Assembly (NCBI RefSeq): GCF_000972845.2
Contig: NC_040018.1
Coordinates: 1,283,632-1,347,631, forward strand
Direction: 5' to 3'
DNA: 64,000 nt
From: Larimichthys crocea
Taxonomy: Eukaryota > Chordata > Actinopteri > Sciaenidae
This document shows positions 38,728 to 50,971 of this stretch, piece after piece. How positions within the stretch are numbered: position 1 is the first letter of the stretch; every line of letters starts with the position of its first letter. Below the pieces are notes generated by a model. The model was given only the letters and a program-made list of their open reading frames with translations, ran no database searches and was not told the origin of the DNA. The position numbers and the translations under genes were made by a program.

Positions 38728-41700
38728 TCAGCTGTCCCAGTCTGTGCTCTGTGTCTCGTCGTCTCCTCGCTCGTCTTCGTCAGAATCGGCCGACACCTTC
38801 TTCATCCTCATCATGGCAGCTTTGATGCTGCGCTCCAGCTCGTTGTCTCCACTGTTCGGGACTTCTGCGCGTGCGGGAACCACCTACAGCACGACGAGAG
38901 AAAACACGTTATTACATCCTGCTGATAAAAAATGTCTTTGATGGAATAATCAATACGCTTTTTTTTCATGTCATCTAAATGGATCACAGGTCAAAATATC
39001 TGCTGAAGTGGCAACCCCCATGTTCAAATGTCCAACTTCACAGCAGAAATGTTCACAGCCTGGTACAAAAGAGAGTTTTGGTCTCTATGATTAATTTCCC
39101 CACTCATGACAACTGTACTGAGTCAGAATTTTTCTGACTCACCTGTTCACTTCATTAATTATGCATAATGAAAAGCGTGGCCACTTTGATTGACAGGCGG
39201 GTGCAGTTACAGATGGCTTGTTTGAGCACAGGACTCGCCTCAGGATCCATCAATGATCCACATCTTTGCTGATTTTTAGATTAGATAGGAGGCGGAAGAA
39301 AAAATATGTAATATAATATATAATAAATAATATATAATCATCTGTCAAAAAATTCCATGATGAGACCAAAACATACAATGTGCTAAACTGTCTCTTAATA
39401 CTAAATAATCCGACTTCTTAGCGTCTATGTGGCTCCAAGCCCGAAGTCTGCTGGTTCCAACAGAAGATGAGAGTCTTCAACACTAGTGGTCAGTACAGTT
39501 TACACAAATTTGGTGCATTAGTGATTGTTTACAGGAGCAGGATGTCGTATGAGGGACTGGCCCGAAATGAATGAATAAAAAGAAAATGAAAAATCAACTT
39601 GTCAGTGCTCTCAGGTGGACAAACTATGTAATGGTGACACTGTTTCTAAATGATCCAGTTTGGCATTTCTGCATTGTCATTTCTTGTTTTTTCGTCGGTG
39701 GATATAATACCCATGCAACAATCGGTGAATACACTTGTCCAGGCTTGTTCTCTATTCTTATAACATTTCACCTTCTTGAGGGTGACTCCCTGTCGGATGG
39801 CAGACATCAGATTGCTCCTCGGGTCCATTTTCGGGGACGCTGTGCTGGGAGAGGGGGCCTTTCGAAGCCGAATCTGTCCACGCTGCAATGAGGCCAACAC
39901 TTCATCCATCGTTCCTTCATTAATACAACAATAAAAAGGAAGAAAGACACTTTTACAATGATGGAAGAATGCTTTGATGTCATTTTGCAGCTTTGGTTTG
40001 GAGACGCTTTTTCTTCTTTAATGACCTCCATTTCACAAAAGCTCCAGAAAAAATGAAGCCGTGTCAGACGTTACTGTCTCTGTGGAGCTGAGAGTGTGCA
40101 TCAGCAGGACCACAACTGAGGTAAAATGCCTCCTCTGGCCTCATGGGGGAAGTTGGGAATTTAGGACAGAACACCATGTACAGACACACACAAAACACAC
40201 ACACACACACTTTCTCTGGAACAAACAAACATGACCTTCCCTGCAATTCACACATCGAACTCTCATCTGTATTGCAATTTTCCAATCAATGGAGATTAAA
40301 TTCCAACATTCTGACGTCCGTTTATTACAGACACGTAAAAAAAAAAGATACTGCATGTGTTCCACTCTCACCGATATTTTGTTTGAGCGTGTTCTTTGCG
40401 GGGAAAGGAGGGTCCTCCTTTTCGCTGAGAGGCATTGGTGTGTCCTCAGGGGAAGGTGAAGCTTGGACAGGTGGTGGAGGCATGGCAGGGGGCAGTGGTG
40501 GGGGGAGGGGTGGAGGTGGTGGAGGAGGAGGAGGAGGAGGAGGTGCAGTGGGGCAGGTTATTGTTGTTCTCGGAGGTGGCGGTGCGGAGTAGATTTGGAC
40601 AGGGATGTCTTTAGGCTGCTGCTTCTTGGGTGTTTTATTGCGTCTGGGTGCAGGTGGACGGATGGACGAGGGCCCTTCAGAGGCTGTAGCGGGGCCGAGG
40701 CTGATGATGGACAGCGGCTGGGAGGGACACTGAGCTTCTGAAAGAGACATCCTGGACTGAGGAGTCTTCAGGATGTACAGGCCCTGCCGCTTCTGAAAAA
40801 AGACGGCAGACGAGGGAGAGAGAGAGGAAAATGCGTTTAGAAATAAGGACATTATCTTATCTAATGTTCGGAGAGAGATGGCAGAGACACAAGACGACGC
40901 CCACACACACACACAAGTGAAAATAAATCCTCCTAATCTGCACGAGTTGGACAATCTTTTAAAACTCTAAAGAGGACAGAAGGAATCCATCTAATTGATT
41001 GGTGGTCTCACGACAGGGGCCGCTCTGTATCTGCTCTGCAGTAGCTGTTTATTTGTAAAATCATTTCTAGCTGAGGCTAGAATGGGAATGTTATTGGTTT
41101 TATGGGTAGTTAACTGGCAAACCAGTACTGGACAAATTGAAATTTTGTCACCATGAGGGGGGGGCAGTGAACGTCTGCAAAAAATTTCATGGCAACCCAC
41201 CAATTATTTTGGAGATATTTTAGTTGAGACCAAAGCGGTGGATTCATTGGCCGAATGACAGACCGACATAGCCGTCCTTTGAAGCTCACCACTCATGGCC
41301 AACAGTTTTAGAAGGACAAATGATATATTAAACCTAACCACCAATCATGTGTAAATGTAGGTATGACTTTATTTATATATTTATAAAATAAGCATGGAGT
41401 ATCTGATTACGGAAAACTGACCAGTAAGACTAAGGTTGTTGGTCGATTTTGTGAATTCAAAAGACTTCCGATATTACCGTGAGTTCATCCCTTCTTTTAC
41501 TCTTCTTAGTTCAGTCAGTAAGAATTATTTTAATTGTATATTATTTTCTGTGGTGCAACACCTTTTTCCAATGATGAATAAATCTCCCGACACAGAAAAC
41601 ACTTTTGTTATAATCAGGCCAAATTAAAATGTATGAACAGCTGCTGCGACCAGCTCCTGGAGCTCTCGATCGTATCACGTGATTTTCCTTGGCAGCTGTT

Positions 41701-42563
41701 TTTTTTTTTTTTTGTGGGGTCGTGTATGGACATTCATTCTCAACTTTTAGGACGACGTTAATGAGAAACCGTCGAAGTGCTCAGAGAAATGAAAATCTGA
41801 ACAACCGGGCACCTCAACCTCTGCTGGGAAAGATCATGTGACGTGATGGAAAGCGATGAGCTCTTTCCGAAAAATTCAAAGATTTTCTACAAACCGGAAC
41901 TGATGAAGCCGAGGGTCAAAATAAACTTAAGTGCACTTAAGGTGATTTAGAGACATTGCAAAGCCTTTTCAGCTTCAGTCTCCACTGTTTACAACATGTG
42001 AGTTGGCAGAGAAGCAGATTTGAATGGAGCAGATGGAAACGTGGAGTCTGTTAACAACAACAAATGTTTTGTTCAACTGTAAAGTATCGTGCCACCAGAA
42101 CATCTTTCTCACAAGTGTTTAACATCTCGAGTTGAGGGAGCAAAAAAAAAAGTTAGGGTTACGTTCCCGAACAAAAGTCTCTCTTTGTGTTTTATCTCGC
42201 TTTCCTCTCATCCAAAGCTCTACTCCGTGCCCCAGTGAAAACTTGCATAACTACAGCACTCGGTCATCAGAACTCATCCCCTCTGACGTGGTGACTGAGC
42301 GGGGTAATAACCGAATTTTAATTTCGAGGTGAACTACTGAATGAAGCAGGAGCGTCTGGAGTTTTATTAACAGACGAGAGGCTGCAGGGGGAGGTGAAGC
42401 GGAGACAATGAGAGCGCCTGACCTCTCTGAAGGATCGTAATCTGCTCAGAGTCTTCTCTCGCTCCGTGTCCACCCACTCTTTCCTCTTCTGCTCCTCCTC
42501 TTTCCTCTTCTCTCGTTTCTGCAGACGACAACAGAGGGAGACAGTGAGAGGTATTAGAGACAC

Positions 42564-42594
<31 letters not shown>

Positions 42595-45500
42595 CAGAGA
42601 GACAGAGAGAGAGAGAGAGACACAGGAGCATCTCTGTGGGTTGTCCGGTTGCCATGGTGACGTACCAGGTGGATCTGATGATGCTGGTTGAAGAGTATGG
42701 AGCTCTGCTTAGCTGGCAGCTGCTTCTGCTCGTGGGCCTCCATGCACTGATCCTAAAAACACACACGCAAACATTAATTCATATTTGTATACTCAAAAAA
42801 AAAAAAAACACAATTCCAGTTTGACGCGCACACACACAGTCAGAAATGAGTCGGTGTTTTGGCCAAATCCGTCCTTCAAAAGTTCAGCAAATGCCAGGGA
42901 AAGTCAGAACGAGGGGCCAAATAACACCTCAGCTAATTACTGCATTCACTGCATTAAATATTGACGCATGTGATTATTGTTCTCTGTAGATAATTCGGTG
43001 GAGCCTCTAGCTAGAGGACTCGCTTTGTTCTGAGCAATGAAATGATTTTTAATCACACAAATGAGCATTCAGCCAGCAAAAGGAGCCAACTGCACCAACT
43101 GTGATTAAATTACTCTGCAAGCTAAAAATAAAACAATATGGTGAGAACTATTTAAAAAACTCGGCACTTGCGGACGTGAAGGGGATAGAGAGTGAGGAAC
43201 AATCATTAATATTTCCAGGCTGCTATATACGCTCACCCACGAAAAAGGCGCAACAAGACACTAAAGATCATTTTTGAAGGGGCGGAGAACGTCTTCCGAA
43301 AATAAATTAACGCTGATGGTACTCGCCCACACCTTTTTGTTGCGGAGATAAGCTCGCCGGGCACAGATGTTGCCTCTCTTGGTCTCCAAGGTCTGTAGGC
43401 GTCTTTTGAGCTGACTGACAGCCGGAGAGTCGGCTTGGTGAATACCTGTGTGGACCATGCTCTGCAGCTCCTCCGGATCCTCGCAAACATCGTAGTACAC
43501 CACCTCCTCCTTCAGTTCTAAAACACAAATACAGTTCAATCATTGAAGCTCCCTGTTACCGGAGCAAAAAAGGTAGAAATTCTTATCGCATGACAGATGA
43601 CACTTTGAAAATGAACCACAGTGTCTCAAAGATGTAAGATATAAACTTTGTACACCCGCGTCAGACAAACAAGTGAAGGAGAGCAGGGGGTGTTTGAGGT
43701 CAACCATAGATGTTATGCAGGTTGAATCATCCATGCACTGATTATTTTCTGTTTTGGACATGATGTCAACAGGAAAACTACTTTTCTTTATCAGGTCACT
43801 ACTGTAGATATAAGGGGTTAAGAGGAGCCTGATTAACGCAGGTCTCCATGAAAAAAAATATTCCCGGGCCACTCGGTTGGGTTTTTGCATGACAATGACC
43901 ACAGTCTTGGAAAATATTGTTTTGCAGCAGAAGGAACTATGCCTACATGCATACACAAAACCAGGTGATCAGCATATTGTGTCAGCTATGAGTGAGAAAG
44001 AGTGTGACAACGAGAAAAATGGGCATTAGAAAAGTCCTCGCCCACTGATGAGCATTTTAATAACATTATAAGTTTGGTTATAAATTCAGCCGCCTCCTTT
44101 GTTTTGCAACATATTTTTCTCCGTCCTCCCACTTTCATTACTGAGCGACAACGGGTGGAGGCTTTTTAGCCGGAGAAATAAACTCGCAAGCAAGCCAACG
44201 TAAGAATATACGCAGCCAGAGACACCACAGACTCAGACAGGTAGACACACAGCATGTACAGACACAGCGCTTGGAAGCAAACATCGCATGTCTCAGGAGG
44301 AGCAATTAGGGAAATATTTACATGAACAAAATATCTCCCCGAAGTAAACTCAGCACACAAGACATGGAGTGACCAGAAAAACAGATTATAAGGTAATCCA
44401 ATACAGCAGTCAGCAAGGCTGTTGATTCAGCTGTATGTTAAGTGAAGTATAGTGTTATATTCATATCATTATAGTTATATTTAAGGAGTGGCTAGTATTT
44501 CTGCTTAAATGGAGATATATTTTGCAACGTACAGCTTAAAAATCACAAAAAGTCAACAACACATGAAAGCATTTTTAAAAAGGGCCAGTTCACAAAATTA
44601 AAACTGAAAAACTATAAAGTGGAAAATAGACTAACTAATGTTTTTTTTTCAACCTTTGTGCCGTGAGCCAGAGATACAGCGTGAGGTGAAAGGAACAGGT
44701 AAATAATGAGAAATCGTCATCCTACATTGGTCCGCTCATTTGGTCCAACCAAAAGTCTGTGAAACACAGCTCATGGAAGCAATTAAGGAACTTTAAAACC
44801 CTTAGTGCCTGATTGCCAAATCTTGAATCTAACACTTTCCCGAGATATCATTATCTCTGATGTCCACGGTGAATAAACGGCCTTGAAACTGCTGTTCTTG
44901 TAACTAGAACTCGACTGAGAATTTTTAACGTTTCTTTAGTACCAAAGTAATCTAGTGATAGTTGTCTAGGTACACTGCAAATAGGAACTTCTAATAGCTG
45001 ATACAACATACTTCTAATGGTGCCAAAATGTGAACAAATGCATGTGGGAGATGTTTTATACATCTTTAAATCAATGCGTGTTTTACAGGTGGGCTGTACA
45101 AGGACATCACTGTCATTTCATTTTTTCCACAGTGCTACCTGTCGCATATAATCTACCTTTAATCTGTCGTCGCACTGTGTCTATCTGAGCCATCAGCAGC
45201 TGCTCCTCGTTCTTCAGGATCTCGAACTTGCTGTCGTACAGTTCTAGTTGGGTTTCGTAGAACTGCATCTCCAGCTGATCCACTGTGTCCTGCTGCTGGA
45301 CGTCCTCGGACACGGACCTCGAATCGGTCCTCTGGCTCTTGACTTTGCCGGACAGGTTGCCCAACTGTGCCACAACAACAACAAAAAAAAGACAAATATA
45401 AAGGGATCATACTTACAGCATACCGTATATTTTGACTGATTCAGCTGCTGCTTTCCTTTTATTTAGGTATGCAATTAACCTCAACTCACAGAGACTGAAA

Positions 45501-48500
45501 ACTCTGAGCACGGATCTCTCACTGAGAGTTGGTGCGGCAGCTGCGAGCAAAAACTATTTTATTTTTAAAAAACTCATCTCGCTGTGTTCAAAGACACCTT
45601 GAATGAACTAAATGTAAGAGTCGGCTGTCAAACTGAAAGATAGTTACTCAAGTTTTAATCTCTGCACGTTGATTTTTCACACTGTGATGAAATGAGCTGA
45701 AACCGAGAGATACCTGCGAGGTAAGACAGCAATGTTAAGTATGCGTGATATGTAGCCTATGAGCTGACGCGCTGTACAGTATGTCCTTAAACACTTTTAC
45801 ACAACTGTGACACCAGAGCTGTAAGGAGTGAACTGATTTTATATGCAGCTCGTTCCGAAAACACGCACGTTAAATGGAAAAAGGCATCGTGCTGTGACAT
45901 CTGCAGGCTGCCTCCAAAGAGCCACAGAGTTATGTTGCCACCAGTGAAAGATTTTGCGTAGGTGTAGCTTACTGATCTCATTATAAACACTCTTACTTAC
46001 ACACACACACACACATACACACACACAGCCGTCTCTGTAAAGGCTCATGTTGTTTTCACAGTGGTAGCTACCGGCAGCATCGTGATACCTGATTTTTTTT
46101 TATAGAGCGTAATCGGATGAATAATACAGCAACATGAAGGTGAAGGTGCTGAAGGTGTTCTCTTCCAAAAAGCTCAAATGCACAGCACGACACCCTACAG
46201 CAGCAAGTCACTGCAGCCTGGCCCCCCCCCCCCAAAAAAATAAAATATGCATATCGACGGGACGTTTTGACTATGTATAAACACACCTACTCGCTTATTC
46301 ATGCATGCAGGTTTTTGGGAGTGTATCAAGGGAATTCTCTGCGTTTTAGAGAGGCTTTATAAATAGATCAAAGGGCTATAGCAGCCAGAGTTTCACATCA
46401 GACTGGAATACCAAGTGAAAGATAAAATAGAGCAAGGAGGCACCGTGTCACATCTCTACAGGCTTACAACCACTACAAAGGCAGCGTTGGCCTTTGACGC
46501 CGGAAAATGAATCTGAATGGCAACTAAAGCCTCGCAACCGTGTCAGAGTCTGTTACAGCGCTATGGAATGTGCTGACTAATTGCAGAGCCACTGGAAATG
46601 CTGTGGTTTATGTTAATCTTAAAAATGTGAGACACACACACACACACCCTTTGTCTGATGCCATTTTTCTTGCGGTTCAGGCACATCTCGGTAGCTCTCA
46701 TGTGCTGCAGGGTTTCTTTGGCCAACAGGAAGCGTAGTTTCTCCAGTCTGGGAGCTGCAGACGCCCAGGCAGCCGCTCCAAAGCGACACTTATCCTCCTC
46801 CATCTGCTTTAACATACCTGAATATGAAATCAAGGGTCCGTTATGTCCACATCACACAAAGCACATGCATGTATTAATATGGGTACAAAAGACAAAAACT
46901 ATATGCAATCAATTTGAGGTCAAAGAATGTCGCAGACATGTGTTTTCCTTTAAATAAATTGTGGAGTGAATGTATCCATATAAAAATGTTTCTGTAAGTC
47001 GTCTTCCCTCAAATCAAGGTGGCATCTACAAAATACCTGTGTGAAAGATGTTTTAAATGAAGACAGGAGAGCGATATCCTTGCTGACTGCCTGATTTTCC
47101 TCCGACCAACAACACTTTAAACTGCCTCATGCCACGGCGTGATTATGTTTTTCTCTCTATAATTACTTGAAGTGGTTGAAGCGGGCTCATGGCAGATTAC
47201 AAGTGTCATAAATATGTTGTTTGTCTCACTCTACTATGTTTCATTTTCTGTGCTGCCGGGGAATGACACATTAAAAAGTCATTCATTAATTCATTCAGAC
47301 ACAAATAAGAGAAATAAACACAGCGATGCATACCAGCCAGAGCCTTTGAAGTCTGTGCAAAGTAGGTGACAGTGATGTCCTGAATCGAGGCGACTGCGTC
47401 CTCCGCTTTCATTCTCCACTCCTCCGCCTCCTTCTCCAAAGCTTCAATTCTCTTAGGACCCAAGTCTTCAAACTCCAAAGACTTCTGCAGAGGACCACGG
47501 CAAGCAAAACAGTGGACAGCTTTATTACGGACACCACATCCACCCTCAAAAATATCAGCAACAGCTGCTAAACATATGTCTTTATTTACCAGGATCTCCA
47601 TCTTGTAGAGGCAGGCCAGCTCTCTCATGTCCCTGAAAGGCTGGAGCAGATACTGGAAGAAGGTGGTGGCCACGGTGACGAGGTCCTGGTAGGACTCATC
47701 TTCGTCCTCGTAGATGCTGAGGAGTGCAACCATTCGATCTGCACCGCCATGACTCTGCAGCAGCTGTAAATACGGAGGACGTAAAACACTGAGTCAACAG
47801 CATTACTGTTCATATCTCATATCGGATTTGGAAAAAACACAGAAATCTGTTTGTGCACACAACGTGATGGACAGACGATCAATGACTGAAATGCTGTTAG
47901 TTATACGGGGGAAATGGAAAAAAAACCTTTTTCTACGTGACGTGATGTGACGCACAAACTTTTCAGGGGGACAATATGACACGATATTAAATCTGGCGAC
48001 CAGAAGATCTTTAATAATGCTGCATATTTATGGCATTTGTCTCTGGGCTTTAAAATCTCTCACCATGTTATCTTATTCACTTGTGTGAAAAGTAAACGCA
48101 GGGCTCTGTGTTTCAAATCACTTTATGTTAAAGGGCAGCAACAGATCAGCGCTGGTGGTGTTGCAACAGAGTCAAAGTCACAGTTTTGCTGTGTCACTGT
48201 AGGCCTGGAAGACTTGTAAACACTGTGTGGTGCTAATCCTGCAGGATGACACTGAAATAAACATTTAAGCACTTTCTAGGCTCCTCGTGTGAGGGTTAGT
48301 CGTGGTGAACACAGGTATAAATACTGAAAGACTCATCTGATCCCCCTTCTCACCTGTCTCAGGTGACCTTTGGCCCTTGACATCTCCTCCTGCATGGTCT
48401 TCCTCTTGAACTCCTGCAGGTTTTCAAAGTACTCCTCGACGTCCCGCTCATCCTGCGTGAACAGCGTGTCCAGGACGATCTTTCTCCCGCAGATGTCGAT

Positions 48501-48932
48501 GGCCGTGCTGAAATATTTCTCCAGTTTCCTGCACGGCGTGTCGAAGTCCCTCTCATCGTCGTCTTCCTGTCCCGATCTGCGATTCAGGAAGAGCAAGTCC
48601 CAAATGTTGCCGTCTTCAAACTCGGATAAATCCGGGAAACACGCCACCAGGATGTCCGCCACGCATGTGAACTGCTGGTGGATGTGTTTCAGGTCGTTAA
48701 CGGAGAAAAGTCCAGCCCAGCTCATCTGCGGGTCGCCGCTAACGGCCACCGCAGCTTTGCGTGTCTGCCGCTGTAACGTCCGGTTGTGGCAGGTGACAGC
48801 GAACTTACACTCGATGACGTTCCACTGGACGATGAAACCCAGCTTGAACGACTCGGTCTCTTCAAATATGTTGCTCTTCACCGCCACCCATCCGTCCAGA
48901 CTGTCCAGCCGCTCACACTCGACGTTATTCAT
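38728..48932 (-). CDS. whamm: WASP homolog associated with actin, membranes and microtubules
   Basis: WHAMM binds ER-Golgi membranes and microtubules and activates Arp2/3 to nucleate branched actin. Eleven coding exons join in frame to 789 residues (human about 809): 48354-48932, 47590-47763, 47334-47484, 46648-46817, 45157-45364, 43333-43517, 42666-42752, 42423-42518, 40372-40792, 39772-39914, 38728-38883. Residues 1-193 form the membrane-binding N-terminal domain (LDGWVAVKSNIFEE, KFAVTCHNRT, SWAGLFSVNDLKHIHQQF). Residues about 194-550 are the microtubule-binding coiled coil (VALLSIYEDEDESYQDLVTV, DLGPKRIEALEKEAEEW, FEILKNEEQLL, EEVVYYD). Residues 621-658 are proline-rich for profilin. Two WH2 motifs follow (MDEVLASLQRG about 693; MSAIRQGVTLKK about 726), then an acidic tail ending STDWDS with the conserved Trp for Arp2/3. 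JMY is the alternative paralog, but two WH2 motifs and the homer2/fsd2 neighbours favour WHAMM. Confidence 0.93.
39000..39300. mobile_element. Dispersed repeat related to 7733-8150
   Basis: It shares the CCATGTTCAAATGTCCAAC block, TTTGATTGACAGGCGGGTG, the ACAGATGGCTTGTTTGAGCA block and ATTAGATAGGAGGCGGAAG with the homer2 intron copy. It lacks the nested short MITE found there. It lies in the last whamm intron (38884-39771). Confidence 0.65.
40373..48353. other. whamm: whamm introns 1-8, no further exon
   Basis: The intervals between listed exons hold a (GA)n run near 42558-42622, an A-run near 42797-42808, a (CA)n run near 46000-46028, a C-run near 46220-46232 and short A/T tracts. An X-box-like GTTGCCATGGTGAC sits at 42648-42661. 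The longest introns are 43518-45156 and 45365-46647. No snoRNA, tRNA or extra coding exon was recognised. Confidence 0.6.
42558..42622. repeat. (GA)n microsatellite, interrupted
   Basis: GAGAGA runs broken by GGGAGACAGAGAGACA in the whamm intron between exons 7 and 8. Confidence 0.9.
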
Positions 48933-49260
48933 CTTTTAAACACGCTGATGTTTCTCCTCGGCCTCCGACGAGCTGGCTCTGTTTACAACGTACGCCATTT
49001 GCGTGACGTAGCGGCGCCTTCACGGACCTCCAGAAACGTTCGGACGTTTAACCGAAACTTAACGGTTTTCCGTTAAAGTCATAAAAGACGTTTAATTTAA
49101 TTATAATAAATGATGACACGCGTGATTAAAGCGTCAACCCCGTAGTTGTGTGCAAATTATCTAGAGTAAAATATCAAATATAACAGCACTTGTGCCAGTC
49201 AAGTCAACTTTATTGTCAATGCAATGTTTTTTTCTATTTTATTTCATTTATACCTTATTA

Positions 49261-49692
49261 TTTGTATCATGGTCACTTACTTTTGTAATATTATTTATAT
49301 TATGGTCACTACTCTTGCAATAATATTTATTATTTGTATCATGGTCACTTACTTTTCTAATATTATTTATATTATGGTCACTACTCTTGCAATAATATTT
49401 ATTATTTGTATCATGGTCACTTACTTTTGTAATATTATTTATATTATGGTCACTACTCTTGCAATAATATTTATTATTTGTATCATGGTCACTTACTTTT
49501 GTAATATTATTTATATTATGGTCACTACTCTTGCAATAATATTTATTATTTGTATCATGGTCACTTACTTTTGTAATATTATTTATATTATGGTCACTAC
49601 TCTTGCAATAATATTTATTATTTGTATCATGGTCACTTACTTTTGTAATATTATTTATATTATGGTCACTACTCTTGCAATAATATTTATTA
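49261..49692 (+). repeat. 72-bp minisatellite, six units, from a LINE 3' UTR
   Basis: The unit starts TTTGTATCATGGTCACTTAC and recurs at 49261, 49333, 49405, 49477, 49549 and 49621, with a divergent last partial unit at 49693. Each unit itself contains two related ATGGTCACT halves. Because 72 is a multiple of three, an open frame of 195 codons with a 24-residue hydrophobic repeat crosses it, but this is a by-product of the repeat. A single-unit version of the same LINE tail lies at 2535-2730. Confidence 0.9.
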
Positions 49693-49985
49693 TTTGTATC
49701 ATGGTCACTTTCTTTGCAATATTTCTTACACTATGGTCACTTTACATTACAATACTCTTTTTATATATCATGCCACTTTTATCCTCAGTACTTGTCTGTT
49801 TTGAAGGTTGATTGTTTTTTGTGTTTATTGTGTAGGTTATAGATATGTCTGTCTGTTTATTGTGTTTTTTTTTGCCTTTTCTACTTTTTTCTAACTCTGT
49901 AGTGTATGCTACACTTTCCTCTGCTGCATTTCCCCGTGGTGGGATGAATAAGGTATATTTAATCTAATCTAATCTAATCTAATGC
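49693..49985 (+). mobile_element. LINE 3' end with (ATCTA)n tail
   Basis: After the minisatellite the sequence runs almost identically to 2610-2860 (TTACATTACAATACTC, CATGCCACTTTTATCCTCAG, TGTGTAGGTTATAGATAT). It ends with GGTGGGATGAATAAGGTA and about four ATCTA repeats, the usual terminus of fish L2/CR1-type LINEs. There is no coding part, so the copy is 5'-truncated. Confidence 0.8.
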
Positions 49986-50971
49986 TGCTATATGTACAGG
50001 ACATACAGAGTATTTAAATTTCGTTTCCCTCTTATCCCAAACAGCATAAACATGAAATATAAAATATAAGTAAAAGAGATTAATTCTAAAAATATATACA
50101 AGCTAAAAGACATCAATGTGGCACAGTGTAAACGGAGTTATTAGTATAAATATAAGTATGGTAATATGGACAGGACAGACAAGAGGCTGTCCTACTATTG
50201 ATGTAAGGCAATTTCTGCCTAATGATCTAGTATTTTCCCCCGTTAAAGTAAAGCCATGATAAAGTGTTTGTCTATGATTTCAATCGCAGAGGTACAGAGA
50301 GGGCAGACAATACAATGCAGATAAGCGTTTAAATGTCTGAGTCTAGGAGTTTACGAGGAGCCGTGAAGGCACCATGATGTCCCTGGTTTTGTTTTCAACT
50401 TTGACCTTTGGATCACATGTTCGGGGATTTCCACCCTGTTTCCACCTCCAAACATTAAAGTAATGATGTAGAATAATGCTGAGTCTGAAAGTGGCACTAA
50501 TTATACAGTTTCTAAACCAAACTCTGGCCTCTGATGTGTCCAAATTGTACGTTTTATTCAACAAATGATGAACTTCCCACATGGATGTTTGGCATGCCCA
50601 TAAGCAATCTGAGCCCCATCTATTTCTGTCACAGTTTCTGGGTGAGGTTTGGACTGCTTTATAGGGTTGGCTCGTCGGGAGACCACTGTTGGCCTGAAAT
50701 GGTTGCCTAGAACAGACTGAATTTTACTGAATTATCCAGGTAAATGTGTCATCAGCTTCTCCTTTACAATTAAGAACTGAATTAACAGATTGTTCTTTCT
50801 TTGTTCAAGTATGAAGTGCAGTTTTGAGAACTCATTCTGTTGCTTTTTCTGCTCAGTTGATTTTTAGAATATTGTTTGTTGTTGTTTTATAAGGGCTGAA
50901 TTAAATTGATATCAGAAATGTGAATCATAAATGTATTATCAACCTCTGTCCTCCTCACAGTCTTTCTTCTC

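Larger units (their letters stand above)
48933..50960. other. Divergent spacer between whamm and fsd2
   Basis: whamm (minus) and fsd2 (plus) point away from each other here. The whamm promoter and 5' UTR must lie just right of 48932, where the sequence is CpG-richer (48940-49030). A reversed LINE tail fragment (CAACTTTATTGTCAATGC, near 49205) and a plus-strand LINE tail with an expanded minisatellite (49224-49985) follow. The fsd2 coding exon begins after an acceptor (CTCCTCACAG) at 50960, so at least one upstream non-coding fsd2 exon should exist; it was not located. Confidence 0.6.

Noticed and set aside
40143..40592. Plus-strand open frame with a glycine run
   Set aside because: It is the antisense of the proline-rich exon of whamm (40372-40792), where the minus frame is spliced and conserved.
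38728..48932. JMY rather than WHAMM
   Set aside because: The N-terminus and YLRNKK block resemble both, but there are two rather than three WH2 motifs and no long JMY insert, and the neighbours are those of WHAMM.
48370..48939. Plus-strand open frame of 189 codons
   Set aside because: It is the antisense of whamm exon 1, whose minus frame matches WHAMM.
49261..49692. Regularly spaced repeats resembling a CRISPR array
   Set aside because: The units are contiguous with no unique spacers, and this is a vertebrate genome.
49224..49811. 195-codon open frame with a hydrophobic 24-residue repeat, looking like a multi-pass membrane protein
   Set aside because: It is produced by a 72-bp minisatellite in a LINE 3' UTR; the single-unit copy at 2.6 kb shows the same non-coding sequence.
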